NCBI GenBank assembly: GCA_013396655.1
Contig: WBMV01004465.1
Location: 217,704 to 281,703, forward strand
Origin: Campylorhamphus procurvoides
Taxonomy: Eukaryota; Chordata; Aves; Passeriformes; Dendrocolaptidae
Reading direction: 5' to 3'
Length of the DNA stretch: 64,000 bases
Shown here: positions 1 through 12,349 of the stretch, one piece after another
How positions within the stretch are numbered: position 1 is the first letter of the stretch
Layout of the letters: each line of letters opens with the position of its first letter
Notes under the pieces: model-generated
Databases searched by the model: none
What the model was told of the DNA's origin: nothing
The model's input: only the letters and a program-made list of their open reading frames with translations
Translations under genes and position numbers: made by a program

Positions 1-66
1 GGTGGAAGGGCAGGTGGAAGGGCAGGTGGAAGGGCAGGGATGTGGGGGTGGGTGGAAGGGCAGGGA
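1..66. repeat. Short GGTGGAAGGGCA tandem repeat
   Basis: At the left edge the 12-base unit GGTGGAAGGGCA is repeated about three times perfectly, then degenerates and recurs once near 50-62. It lies in the CPAMD8 intron just beyond exon 15. The array may extend left of the window. Confidence 0.8.
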
Positions 67-95
67 GGCAGCACCCCCAGCCCTGGTGCCCCTAC

Positions 96-1597
96 CTGGT
101 TCTCCAGGGAGGAGCTCACAGGGAGCTGCAGGCTGTCTGTCACCCCCTCCCCGTTGTCCCTCACGTAGTAGACAAGCAGCCGTCCCCAGGGAGCCATGGA
201 GGGCAGCACAGGCAGCTGCAGGAAGGTCACACACACCTCCACCTCTGCTGCAGGAGCGCCTGGGGGGGCTGCAACAACACCCTGGGCTCAGCAAAGTCAC
301 TGCCCTCCTGCCCCATCCTGCTGCTGAGAGGGACACTCCCCAGCCAAGGCTCGAATTCCTCCCCTGTTTCTCTTGGACACCTCCAGGAACTGGGAATCTT
401 TTCCCTTTTTTCTCCTCTTTGTGGAAGCTGATGGGCAATTAGCACCCTTAACATAATGAGCAGCATGGAGAAGGTGCAGAGGGAGCAACTGCTGTTTGAC
501 CAGCCATAAACTCAAGGAATTACATGATAAGTTATCAAGCCATTGGAAATAACCAAGAAAGGGTCTCTGTTGCTGCAGAACTGCTGAGAGAAGAGGCCCA
601 AAGGAGTGTGGCAAAGGACTGTGCAGTTTGTGGAGCAGAGAATCTGCAGCAGCTGGACAGAACCCCACAGTGGTTTGGGTGAATGGAGACCTGTGAGGAT
701 CATCCAATTCCAACCCCCTGTGGTTGCCCAAAGTCCCATCCAACCCTGAACACTCCAAAGGCAGAGCAACCACAAGGCCTTCAGGCAGCTGTAAATGCAA
801 CAGCTCAGAACAGACCTGCAGAGCAGGAACTCATCCCAAATCCCAAACTGATTCCAGACCCTGGGTGGGGACACAGAGGGGAGCTCCTTTTGCTCTTTCC
901 CTGACTCCCAAACTGGTTGCCACTGTAGACAGGTCACTAGGATAGACAGACTTTTCCCTTGGATGGTCCCAATTCCCCATTCTTCATCCCAGACAAAGGT
1001 ATTCCCCAGATTTACCCCTTCCTGTCATTCCTTGCACAAACTGGGAGGCCACACTTCCTTTTCCCCATGATAACTGTGTAATCTCCTCCTCTGCCATCAG
1101 TCCATCCCGTGGCCTCTTCTCAGGTTAAACTGCCCCAACTCCATCCTGCACTTCCCTGAGACCCTGCTGAGCCCAGGCCAAGCAAAGACTGGAGCTTTCC
1201 CAACAGAGAAAGACTGGAGAAAACCCTCCCTCTTGGAGAATTCCTTTCCTGTATGACTATGGGGGCAATGGATATCACTAATTTTCTTGTATAAAATTAT
1301 CTGTATCCTTTAAAGAGCATCACATTGGAGAAAAAAATATAGGATACTTAATTTTGTGGCAAGGCTGAAAACAGGGGTGGTGAGGCTGCATTTGTGCTGC
1401 CAGCTACCTGTGCCTGGGAGGTGAGTGGTGCCAGGGCTCTCCTCAGAGGGCAAGGTGGCTCTTCTGCTCCTCCCCTGGGTGATGTTGCTGGGCTGCAGCC
1501 CCGAGAGGACGATGTTGCCCCGTGATGCCACCTCATAGTGCAGGGTGAAGTTGCAGGGACACGTGGACTTCACTGCAATCCAAGCCTCCTGTCCCAC
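96..1597 (-). CDS. CPAMD8: CPAMD8 exons 14-15: MG6 start with furin-like site
   Basis: Exon 14 (1408-1597) begins [37 protein letters not shown] (read in pieces: [12 protein letters not shown], then [11 protein letters not shown]), with sequons NFT and NIT. It then runs into a polar stretch with [10 protein letters not shown], an R-x-R-R furin-type cleavage motif. Human CPAMD8 has a basic motif at the matching place and is reported to be processed into two chains, so this is the likely processing site. Exon 15 (96-247) encodes [12 protein letters not shown] and [18 protein letters not shown], matching the next MG strands. Its acceptor is a tandem CAGCAG, giving an optional extra Ala codon. 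The gene continues beyond base 96 to the left. Confidence 0.9.
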
Positions 1598-4500
1598 CTG
1601 CACCCAGAGGCACAAAAGCAAAGGGTTACAAAGCACATTTGGGTTTAGAAAGCCCAGAAAGCCCAATGGGGTTCAGGGCAGGGCAGGGGTGACCCCTCTG
1701 CTCCCAGCCAGTGGCACTGAGGAGGGGGTGACACCAGCACTGCTGTCCCAGCCATGACAAGGGGCCTGTGTTCTGCCAAGGGCCAGGGGAAGGGGCTGGG
1801 GGTTGTGTGAGCATGAATGGAACAAGGAAGGAATCTCTGGAATCCTGCAAGTTAAGCCTTTTGGCACAGAGCAGCTGTCAGAATTGGTTGCATTTTCGAC
1901 ACCCCTTCAGTAGCCCAGCCCCAAACCCAGAAAGGGATGGGCTGGGGGTGGGAAGGGACCTGTGTTTGCCACTCTTTGCAGTTTAATTGTGATTACACAC
2001 CCCAATGACATCCATGTGGCAAATGCTGCTTCAAACACAACCAACGTGGCATGAAATTACCAGCAACAGATCCGAGGGAAAACGTTCTCCAATTACACAA
2101 ATCTTGATAAGAATTTGTAAGTCTGGCACTCAGGGAGGTGTCAAACACAGAAATGAATGAGAGGAAACCTTCTTCTTTGCCTGGGTAAGCTCACCTGATG
2201 CCTGCAAAAGGCTCCAGAGCAGCACTCTGGGCACTGGAACCAGAGGGGCTCCCAAAGTATGAAAACCCTGAAGGGCAAATCCCCCAAATAGCAGCAATGC
2301 CACCAGAGCAGACAGCATTAGGATCAGGGATTAGGGCTGAGCAATAATCCCCCTTTCCTAGGAACACAAACCTGGGGCTTTGGCACCTGAGCAGCAGCTG
2401 ACACTCGTGTTCTGCAGGATTTCTGCAGCACCTTCCACTCCTGACCGTTCAAAGCAGGGCAATTCCCAACTAAAACCCTTCAGATGGATGTTGAATCCCC
2501 AAGAAATCTTTGGGAAACCCTCTCTTTGTTCAGCACCAAGTGTTTTCCTTGCAGAGGGCAGGATGGGACTGCAAGGAGCTGCTAATGGTTAAACATGGGA
2601 ATGCCCCGGAGGGCAAGAAGCACCTCGTGACACCAAATATTCCAAGTATTAAGAATTCCCCAGTGCAAATGATGAAACAATTCATTAAAAAATGAATGTA
2701 GCTAATTGGAGCACCAGTAAGAGCTGGCAGGGCAGGGAAGCAGTTCCCACATCAGCTGCTCATCCAACTCGCAGCTTTCCCACAGAAGAATTAGTTCTAA
2801 TCAGGTTATAATAAGAACAATGTGTTCAGATTAACAGGGTATAATCCCCTTTCCATACCTCAGGAAACTTGTAAAAGATTAATTAGCCATTAAACTTCCA
2901 TGAAATGCAAAGGTAAAAAAGAAAAAGCTCTCATTTGGATACAAAGAATCTGAAACCAACCTGATAACAGAAATCTAAGTGTGTGAAATGCCAAAACCCA
3001 CCTTTTTCCCCCCCCAAACACCTTCCCGGGCAAGAAGAAACCCCAAACAACTCTCAGAAATCAATCTGCAACAGGAATCGAGGTCAAATCAGACCTTTCT
3101 TTTAGGAGAGAAACAACCACGACTTTTATAGGGCAGGATTGCATTTTTAGAGAGGCTCCCCCAAAAACTGCAAAAGGAGACCAGGCAACTTCTGTGGAAG
3201 ATTAAACAGATCCAGTTGAGGTTTCAACTGGAAGTTCTAATGGGGCTAAATGGCCTTAATTAATTAATTAGCCACTCCCATTATACCAGTTCCAGTCATT
3301 TCCAGCAAACAATCCCTACCTGGCTGCTCCTGGAGGGGCACAGAATATCCAAACTGAGCTGGTGCCAGTGTCCCCCTCCATCCTCCTGCCTGTCCCCTGC
3401 CCTTGGCATCCCACACTGAACAGCCCTGGGGGCTGAGGGGCAGCTCCTTCCCCCTTGGAGGGGCCCAGAAACACAGGGAAGTGTTTAGTTAGAACTAAAG
3501 TACCCTTAGCCAAGAGTTGCAGTCCGGATTGGGATGGAATATGGAGCCAACATACCTGGAGAGGTTTATCTGGGGCCTGGAGCTGGATGTGGCACTTGCT
3601 GGGCGAGTACCAGCTGCTGATGGACAGGTAGTTGGGCAGATATTGATCCCCAGAGGGTTTCCCATCAATGGCTGTCACTTTGGTCTGAAATAAAGAGAGG
3701 TCACATGTGAATGTTGTGCACAGAAACCCTGAGTTGTGCTTGTTTAAGCTCCATCCCCTTCTCCCATTTTATTCTTCCCAGCTGCTCCTTTCTTGCCATC
3801 TTTACACAGCAACAGCACTCCCCAAATATTGGGCCTTTACAGCCAAGTGAAGCTGCATTTGGAGAAGCACCTTCCCCTCCTGGTTATCAAGAGCAGTGCC
3901 ATTGGCAGCAGGACACAAAGCAAGGGTGTGCTGGGTCCAAATCCAGAAGCTGAAGCCAAAAAGGCACCGATTTCCTGTTTGCAGCACTGATTTATAAAGA
4001 GCAGGTTTGACAAGATTAGTTCCATGAAAGCCTGCTAATCCTCTCAAGGGCTTTCACCCACCTCCAGCCAGACATACTGGGCAGCTGTGGGGATGGAGGG
4101 GATCTCAAACTCCACCAGGCCAGCCCTGGACACCAGCTCACTGGTGTACACGTTGTCCTTGGGGCTGAGCTCGGCTTTGATGCGGATGGTCACCCTGTCA
4201 GCTGGGCTCCCATCGGGGTAAGTGACCTCCACCTGCAGGGGGACATTGACAACAGCAGGGTTGGCACTGCCAGCCACGGTGTGACATCCTGGGGTCACAT
4301 CAGGGCAACCCCAAATCCACCCTCCTCTCACCTTGCCTTTGTAAGGCAGGCCAGGCTTGAACTGCTTCCTGGTGTCCTTGGAGTACTTGATGTCGATGAG
4401 CTGCTTCTGGACGGGCGTGGAGTCATCAAAGGTGACCTGTTTGCTGCCATCAGAGCTGATCACCGTGGCCCAGATGTTGACTGTGCCTCGGAAGTGCTCG

Positions 4501-7500
4501 GGGACATCAGCTGGCATCATGTCTTTGACACACACCTCGAAGGCAGCAGAGCCATCGATCTGCAGGGAGGGCAGGGGGATGGAAATGGGAGGGGGGAAGA
4601 CAAAGGGAGCCAAAGGGAGCCAAAGGGGGCCAGTTTCATTTTCCACCCTTATCCCTAGTCTCGTTCCATGACAGTCCCTCTCAATCTCCTGTCCTCCTCA
4701 GCCCCATATGCCCTAAAACCAGATTAACACCATGCCAATAAATTCTCATCCCCCCAGATCATAAACATGCCAAAAATAAATACTTTTCCTTATGCTGGAG
4801 CTAACTATTCCATTCACTCCTTTGTTGTCTGACCTCCAGTCAGGAGCAAAGCAGAGCTGAGGGATGAAAGGGAAAGGACAGGGCTCACAGGTGAGCCCAT
4901 GGTCTGCCTCACCTGGCTGGTTTTGAGCACTGGGTGTCCCACCTCGTGCCTGTAGTACCCCACACCATTAATGGTCATATTGACAATTAACTTCCCTGTC
5001 ACTGGTTTTCCAAACGTGTATCTGAAAGGGAAAGAAGGCAATGAGTAACTCCCATCAGTTTGGCTGGTCACAAGAAGGCAATGACTGTGTCACCTGCACA
5101 TCTAGAAAAGAGAAAAAAGGATCACAGGATTTCCAGCTCATTTTACTGTTTTATAAAGGCTGTCCCATGAGAAAGCCTCTGATGATGATCAGAAATCACC
5201 TGAAAGCAGCAGTGGGACCCAAACCCCAGGGCCTACAAATGGAAGGGCTTTGGTTCTTACCTGGCATGGACAGTCCCAGTTTCACACCGAGAGAGGTCCC
5301 GAATGTAGCGGGGGGGCTCAATGAGCAGCTCAAACTTGGGCAGCACTGCAAGCAGAGAAACAGCAGAGCCTTTTCAGGAGAACCTCAAAAGTTCTTTCCT
5401 GAGAGCTTTCAGTGTATGCAGAGCTGTGTGCCCAGTGTAGGGGCCTGACAAATTTATAATATTACTTAATTACCATAACTAATGGTGAAATCCAACCCAG
5501 GAACCCCTTAGCCCTGGTAGCACCCCCAGGACTGCCCTGCTGGGGCATCTCCAAGGCTGTCCTGGGTCTTCTGTCTGACTTTGCCTAAAATATGTCCTGT
5601 TATTCCAGATCTGCTATGTGAGACCAACCAGGAGTTCTGGCTGCTCTGTCACCCCTGAGACAGAAATGCAGGAATGTGGCACAAAGTCAGGGACTGTGAC
5701 ACAAAGCGTGGCACAAAGAGCTGCTGCTCAGATGTGAGAAACTACAGAGCTATATAAAAATCTACAAATGTATAAAATCCTATGGCATCCTTCTGTCCAG
5801 ATCTCTGCCTGAGGGCAGTGTGGGGGCACAGGGCAGGACAACACCCAGCAGAGGACAAGAAACAGCAGCAGCAAACCAAGATCTTCCTGGAAACACCACC
5901 CAGTCACCCCTGTCCCTGTCCCACAGCCCTAAAGAGTTTTTCCCCCTGTGTTTTTCCCCCCAAAAGCCCTCAGGTTGCAGCCAACTCACCATATTTCTGA
6001 ACCTCAAAGGATTTGTTGTAGGTGTGGCCCTGCATTTCAGCAAAGATGAGCCATTCCCCAAACACAGGCTGGTCAGACAGGGGGAAAGTCATATTGACAA
6101 TACCTGGAAAAGGACCCTGTGTCACCCCCCAGGCACTGCCAAGGCTTCCTGGGCACAGTGGAGGCAGAAGCAAAGGAAAATAACAATACAAGGAGCAAAA
6201 GGGCCCAAACTCACCACAACAAAAGGGCTTCAGGTCGCTCCACTCGATCATCCGAGACCCCCGAGGGTCCTGCAGGTGGTTCAGGGAGGAGAAACATCAC
6301 CATGAAAACGAGCACCACTCACACATCCCACTCAGTTTGCAACAAAGAGCTGCCTTTTGTGACAGACACACCTCACTGCCAGCCCAAATGTGACTCAGGC
6401 ATGGCCAAAATGCCCTGGAGGTGCCTTACCAGGGGTCTCTGCTTTCTGAAATGATTTACCAGCACTGCAACAGAGCAGCAGATCTCCCACCTGTTTTAAG
6501 ACACCTCTTTTGCAATGGATTAATTGACCCCTGAAGACACTTTCTCTCTATTCCTAAAGGGAGCTGTATGACCAGCAAGAGAAATTTTGGGTGACAAAGT
6601 CACCTGAAATTAATCCCCCTGGTTTTGCCAGCATTAAATCTGTGCTGAATGCAAGCAAGAGGGTGAATTCTTCCTGCTGGCAGCTAAACCATGGTTAAAA
6701 AAGATAATCAAAAATGAGACTAGACACAGGAGGAACTTCTTTCCTTGCCATGAATTTCACTGTCACAGTGTTTGGGTGCAGAGATGAGACTGGCCCTGCT
6801 CTACCAGCCACAGCAAGGAGAGAAATGGGACTGTCCCACTGATAAATAAATACCAGGGAATTTATTCAGTTCCTCTCAGGCTGGAAAATGGGGAAGGGTT
6901 TTTGGGACTGAAGTAGAAAAGGAGGATATTTGTTGGTGGTAACAAAACAGCAAGACACAAACCCCAGTGAAAGGCACAGGGAGAGGGATCAGGGCATGGG
7001 GTCTGTTTGGGAACAGCCAGAATGGCCTTGCAAAGACCCCCAAGGAGCTGGTGCCTCGAGAGGGCAGTGTGGGAGGGCACACAGGTACTCACCACCACAT
7101 AAGCTTCAATCTGCAAGAAAAAATAACAAAGAAGGGCTTTAGGAACCAAAGCTGCTGTTCTGCACTCTCTGATGAACAGACAAAAACAGGGTGTGATACA
7201 CAAAGTGACAGGGTTTGAGCATCTCTCCTGAGAGCAGCCTGAGAAACACTCATTTCACCCCCACATCTAAGTGGAAAAGGAATAATTGGCATATCTGTGA
7301 CTACCTGAATAAGGGACAAGTCTGGAAAATTCTTAATTTGCACCCTATTTTCCAACCCTCCAAAAGCCTCCCCTTCAATAGGAATGTGACCAAGGGAAAG
7401 AAATTAAATTGCAAATACAATAAGCTATCACAAAATAAGTCCAAAAAGGTGAAAAAAACCAAGGGTATTTGTGCACAGCTGTACATTAGAATAAAATCCA

Positions 7501-10500
7501 GGCTACCAAGTATTGTGTCACACTTTACAGCAGGAAAGAAAAGGATTCTTTACCCTGTCATTGACTGGTCTCAAGTCAGAGGTCACCATAAAGAGGTTTA
7601 TCAACACTGAAAAGGAAAGAGGACATTTTTTAGCCAAGAGAACAGCTCCTCCTAGAAACCACCCCTGGAGAAAGTGTGGCTTGAAAGCAGCCCTGGCCCC
7701 TGGGGGGTCCTCCAGGCTCCCTTTACCTTTCTGCTTGGGTTTGTAGACAGGCTTGTCAGTCTGGATGAACACAGAGGAGCCTTTGCTGTCGATGGTGACC
7801 GTGGTGTAGTTGTGGAAGATGTGCCCATCCTCTGCCAGGTGCCTGTTGCCCCAGACCTTGAGGTGGGCCTGGCCACGCAGCCCTGGGGGCACCTGCAGAG
7901 CAGAGCAGGAGGGGAGGAGGACACAGGGAAAGCCTGAGAGGTTTTGGGGACCGACAGTGACACCAAAGTGACAGTCCCCAAAGTTACACCCCTGCATTCA
8001 GTGCAATGATGTGTCAGCAGTGAAACAGATGAAGGACATTCTGCACCTTCCACAACAAAGTCATGCTAAAAACATGGGGGCAAATTCTCTTCTGCCCTTT
8101 GTCACTCAAGCAAAGTGATATTTGGTCTATGGTTTAGAGGTGTATCCTCCACTCCCTGGGGAAGTCAGCCCTGCTGGGAACACACAGCAATTCCAACAGG
8201 GGAAAAAATCCAGCAGCCAACACAAAAAGGTCCCCAGAACAAAAAGTGCATGCTGGCTCATTTTCAACCTGTTACTCACAGACATAAAACCTGGTTAAAA
8301 CCACCTCAGACTAAAAAAGGCAAGGCAGAAAATCTGATAAAATTCCAGAAGCAGATCATAATTGAATATTTTGTTCCACCATCCCCTTTACAGCTCAGAG
8401 ATGACAAGTCCAAAGCCAGCCCTAAGTTAAGAGAGCCAACGCTTGCAAAGGTTTGTTCTTCAGTCCAGCTCAGCTTTGCCCACATTTGAAATAATAACCC
8501 CCATCACTTACACAGAATTCTTAGCAAATAGCCCAAATATAGAACTTTATGTTGAGCCACTGATTTTCTTCAGTGGTTTAAGGGCCTGACAGGTGAGCTG
8601 TGATGGGCCAAGGTTTGCCCTCTCCACTCTTCCCCTTGTGCAGGTTCTTTCCTCCTCAGTTTGGGCACCAGAATGTGACCCGTGTTTGTCCCTCAGCAAT
8701 GCCTGACGTGGCTGAAGGAAAGTCCCTCATGCTTTCACCACCAACATCCTAAAATAATTGACACTCACCTTCAGTTTAATTGTTCCTTTATCTGAAATGA
8801 GAGAGAGGGGGAGTTATTCTCAGGACAAGGCACATTTGCAGCAGAGCACAAGGAGATCCCCCCACCAGGAGCTGCCTCCTGACACCCCCTCACTTTGATT
8901 TCACTGCAGCAAATAATCAACCTGGACCCAGCAGAGTTCTCCAACACAAACTCACCCCACATTTATTTACTATTTTTGCCCAAGGTAAACTGCAAAGTGC
9001 TCTGTGGCTGGCGAGTCCCATCGAGGCTGAGGTTTCAGCCTGTGCTTCCAGAAGGGTTTTGCTCTTAGAAGGACCTTGGCCTCTTTGGGGACTTGAATAA
9101 TTCTCCAAACAAACAAGTGCTGGGATCTGTTTTGGTTGCTGGTCCAGCCCTACCTAAGAGTTGTCTGGAGCATTTGCTGTGCACATGTGGAAGCATCACT
9201 CCCTTTGAGTTCCTCTGCAATTGTCAGCCAGTCTCAAGGACAGCAAGGGGAGGACACAACCAGAGACAATCTGGCCCAGGAAAGGAAATGGCCTTTATAA
9301 AACTCCCAGTTTTAACCCACAGAAGGGCTAAAACATGATGGTTCAAGAGCCTGATTGCCTGAGCCTTGTCTCCATCCCAGCTCACACCCCACCCAGCAGT
9401 GGAACTGGTGCTGCTGGAGTCCCACCAGTGCAAATTCACTCAGTGTGAAGCTGAATGTAATGAAAACACTCAGTCTTTTCTCACAGGACAGAGGTGTCTG
9501 CCTTGGATTTTAAAGACTCATCCAACTGCACAAACATTACCACCTCTCTCAGCAAGGCTCAGACCTGAAGATGGGGGAATGGTATTCCCAGTACTCATTT
9601 TTAATGAGGGAAGCAAATGATGATGATGGTGATGCAGATTTTATATTTTTCTTTAAAACAGACTTATTTCATTCCTTATGTAGCTCCCCAGTGACAAACA
9701 TTCAGGCTTCAAAAGGAGTGATATTCACTATAGAACCCTTGAATATCAATATCTCAAATTATTGGCCTGTTTGCTACCACATACATCAAAACCACATTAA
9801 CACAATCAACTGAGGTGGTGCAGCAGCAGCCAATTAATTAGATATCAGTTTGGCTCCAGTTCCATCACCACCTAAAGCAATAAGAGATCCTGATGTGCTC
9901 CCACATCTCCTCAGCTTCCAAACTCCTCCCCAGGCTCAGGGGGACAGACCCTCACCCAGCACTGTCCCCTGGCTCCGGGACACGGTCTCTCCCTTGACCA
10001 CCAGCTGGATCTGCACCGTGGTCTCCTTGGCAGCGTTGAAGATGGTGACACTCACGGCCTCCTCCACCCCGGGGCGGAACACGGACGGTGCTGCGATCAA
10101 ATAACCCCTGGGGAGCAACACGGGAAGGGGCAGGTCAGGGCACAGCAGGGGGAGCAGCATCTTCACTTGTGAGCCACTTCAAGTGGAGCCAAAAGAAAGG
10201 AAGGAACCACTCTGGGAGGGGTTTGCTCCTGCGTCGTCACATTTGTGGTCACCTCCATCCAATATGTATAAATGAACACGGGATGCACACAGAAACAGAG
10301 CCCAGGTGCTTACAGATCCGTAGGATTTAAAAAACCCCAATAATATCAGTGTTCATTGCATGTACATAATAAGCACATTCAGTTATATTATATATATTTA
10401 TAACAAACTAAAGATCCAAGGAGCTAATCATACTATAAATTATATGGAAAAAACTAAATCCACAACCAGTTTACCATAAAACCCTGAAATTCAGGAATGA

Positions 10501-12224
10501 AAAAGGAGATCCCTGAACCTCTGGTCGAGTTTTGCAGCCAATGCTTCATTTTGAAGCAGTTTAGATACTTTTAACACTTCTGCCTCAATTATTTTTCGTG
10601 GCTCCCTTTCCACAGCTCTCCTTCCCCAACAAGAGGAGAAGGGACTCTCAGAGCTGTTCTCAGCACTCCCCAAACTCACCCAGGTAACACACCTGAGCTC
10701 CAGTTTGAGCAGAGACAGCCCAGGAACTGCAGCTCCAGGGCTGGCTCAAATCCCCCTTTTTTACCCCAACAATTACACCCTGCAAGTTTAAAAACCCTGG
10801 TGAAAAGGCTCTAGTTGAGCAGGAACACCCAGGGGTTTGAAGGCACCCCAGGCGACCTCGCAGTGCTTGTGAATGGAATCTGCACCACCCTCTGCCAGTG
10901 GCACCGGGCCATGGACCTGTCAGCAGAGAGCAACACATTTATATTCTCTTCATGACACACCTTTCTGGGGGTTTTTCTACCCAAAAGGATTTTTTTTTAA
11001 CACGAGGCAATTCCTCAGATGCCTCTCCGAGCTCAGTTTCCCAGCCCATGCCTTTCCACAGTCCCACGAGCCAGGTCGCTTTAGCTCATGATTAATGAGC
11101 GCTTTGGGATGAGGATGAGGGTGTTTTACAGCCCCCGAGTCATCTTTTATCAAATTCCAAGCCCATGTTTCTCTCTCAGCAGGCCTCATTGCCATGGAGA
11201 TCCCATTACCCCCCAGAGGAAGTTCAGAACTCTGTGGCATCCGAGTTAAATTGCAGGGGGACTTGCAGATTCCAAACCTTCTGGCTGCCAGGTTTGCAAA
11301 TTCATCACGATGGTAATAAATAGCAATAAAAAGTTACTACCGAGCCTGCAGATTCTGGTAAGAGAGAGATAGCTGGTGGAGTGGCAGGGGGAGAAAGAGT
11401 CCCAGCTGCCCTGGGGGTGAACTGGTGGCATTGAAGCTGTCACCCAAGGCCAGCTCTGCAGGGCCACATGTGCAGCACATGCACTCACATTGTCCTGCAC
11501 TGCCGAGCTCCTGCTGGAGCATCAGTCCCTCCACACAAGGACTGAAATCACTTCAGAAGTGGCATTTGAGTATTAAATATTTAGCTTGGCAATCAAAGAG
11601 TTAACTTGACAGGGACCGGACAGGTCCTTTAAGCACGTTTGACTAACAACTCTGTCAGGTTACACCAAAACTTGGCAGGACACGAAATATTTCCTAGTAA
11701 TTAAGAGAAAAGTTCTCCATGGCACTCGCTTAATGCAGCTATTCCCGATGCTGACGGGCTACAATAAGCCAGGGATAAAGAACAAAGCAAACCTTAATGA
11801 AAATTAACCTAAAGGCGCCGCAAGGAGCCGCGGATTCCGTGTCTAAAAAAGCCAGGGAACTTTCCCCGCAGTTTCTCCCGGGCTGTTCTTCCCCCTCGGC
11901 ATCTCCACGCTCTGCCGGGAGCTCCCAGCCTTCACCTCCAGCCCCCCCAGCGCAAACCCCGGATTCCTCAGATAACTGCCCGCAGATAAAAGCCTGGGAG
12001 CAGCTGGAGCCAGGCAGGTATAGCCTGGGAGTTTCCTTCTCCCGTGTTTTTTTGCTCCCTCCCTTTTGCCGAGCCCTTTGGGGGCTCTGCCCGTGCTTTG
12101 TGCGCATCCCGCGGGCCGGGGATGCTCCTGGCGCGGTGCTCGGTACTCACTGCCGGTCTCGGGGCTGTGCGGCGCTCAGGCTGCCCAGGGCGAGGAGCAG
12201 CACGCCGGGGCTGCAGCGGGGCAT
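96..12224 (-). CDS. CPAMD8: CPAMD8, C3/PZP-like alpha-2-macroglobulin domain protein 8 (5' 15 exons, gene runs off the left edge)
   Basis: Fifteen exons on the minus strand join in frame into 573 codons: 12151-12224, 9956-10107, 8769-8791, 7727-7892, 7554-7606, 7093-7110, 6215-6269, 5990-6103, 5261-5345, 4913-5021, 4332-4559, 4062-4232, 3556-3684, 1408-1597, 96-247. Every border has a GT donor and AG acceptor. The product follows the CPAMD8 N-terminal half: signal peptide, then macroglobulin (MG) domains with hallmark strings such as [22 protein letters not shown] and [12 protein letters not shown]. The family (C3, C5, A2M, CD109) works as secreted or surface-bound thioester proteins and protease traps; CPAMD8 itself is linked to eye anterior-segment development in humans. 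The thioester, receptor-binding and Kazal-like parts lie outside the window. CD109 is the main alternative, but the HAUS8-MYO9B neighbourhood and the close match favour CPAMD8. Confidence 0.93.
670..775 (-). mobile_element. CR1 LINE 3'-end fragment, decayed
   Basis: Read on the minus strand, the segment contains GGGCAACCACAGGGGGTTGG followed by a GGATGATCCTCACAGGTC-like stretch. This matches the layout of the avian CR1 3' end (GGGCAACCTG...GGGGGTTGGA...GATGATCTTTAAGGTCC). It is diverged and short and sits in the intron between CPAMD8 exons 14 and 15. Boundaries are approximate. Confidence 0.6.
3556..5345 (-). CDS. CPAMD8: CPAMD8 exons 9-13: MG3-MG5 region
   Basis: Exons 5261-5345, 4913-5021, 4332-4559, 4062-4232 and 3556-3684 encode residues ~219-459. 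The strongest family matches in this gene are here: [77 protein letters not shown] and [13 protein letters not shown]. The YTFGKPV string is the usual start of the third MG domain across the C3/A2M family. Exon 11 is the longest exon found for this gene (228 nt). Introns are short (0.3-0.6 kb), as expected for compact bird microchromosomes. Confidence 0.92.
5990..10107 (-). CDS. CPAMD8: CPAMD8 exons 2-8: MG1-MG2 region
   Basis: These exons encode residues ~25-219, the first macroglobulin domains. Visible conserved strings are [19 protein letters not shown] in exon 2, [14 protein letters not shown] and [14 protein letters not shown] in exon 4, and [12 protein letters not shown] in exon 8. FIQTDKP is the family-wide 'QTDKP' strand at the MG1/MG2 border of A2M, CD109 and CPAMD8. 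Two exons are very short: exon 3 (8769-8791, 23 nt) and exon 6 (7093-7110, 18 nt, IEAYVV). Both have clean splice sites and are needed to keep frame and the family alignment. An N-glycosylation sequon NYT is visible in exon 4 and NMT in exon 8. Confidence 0.9.
12151..12224 (-). CDS. CPAMD8: CPAMD8 exon 1: start codon and signal peptide
   Basis: The start codon is at 12224-12222 on the minus strand. It opens a 24-codon exon beginning MPRCSPG, followed by a hydrophobic core ([12 protein letters not shown]) and a small-residue region typical of a cleaved signal peptide, so the protein enters the secretory route. The donor (CA|GTGAGTA) leaves phase 2, and the two leftover bases join the first base of the exon at 10107 to make a Gln codon. 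No other in-frame Met with a signal-like sequence lies upstream. The intron that follows is about 2 kb and I see no gene in it. Confidence 0.85.
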
Positions 12225-12349
12225 GGTGTGCCCGGCCCGGCCGGAGGGATGGACGGAGGGAAGGAGCCTTTTGTTCGCGGCGAGCAGAGCCCGAGCGTCC
12301 CGCAGCCCGGGCTGCGCTCGCCTTATCTTAGCTCGGGTGGGCTCGGGTN
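12225..12349 (-). promoter_or_regulatory. CPAMD8 upstream/5'UTR region with GATA-type site
   Basis: This GC-rich stretch directly upstream of the CPAMD8 start codon must hold the 5'UTR and probably the core promoter. No TATA box is obvious. At 12321-12330 there is a GATA-type motif (TAAGATAAGG on the minus strand) about 100 bases before the start codon. The region ends at a single N (12349), beyond which lies a minisatellite, so the promoter may be incompletely assembled. Confidence 0.4.
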
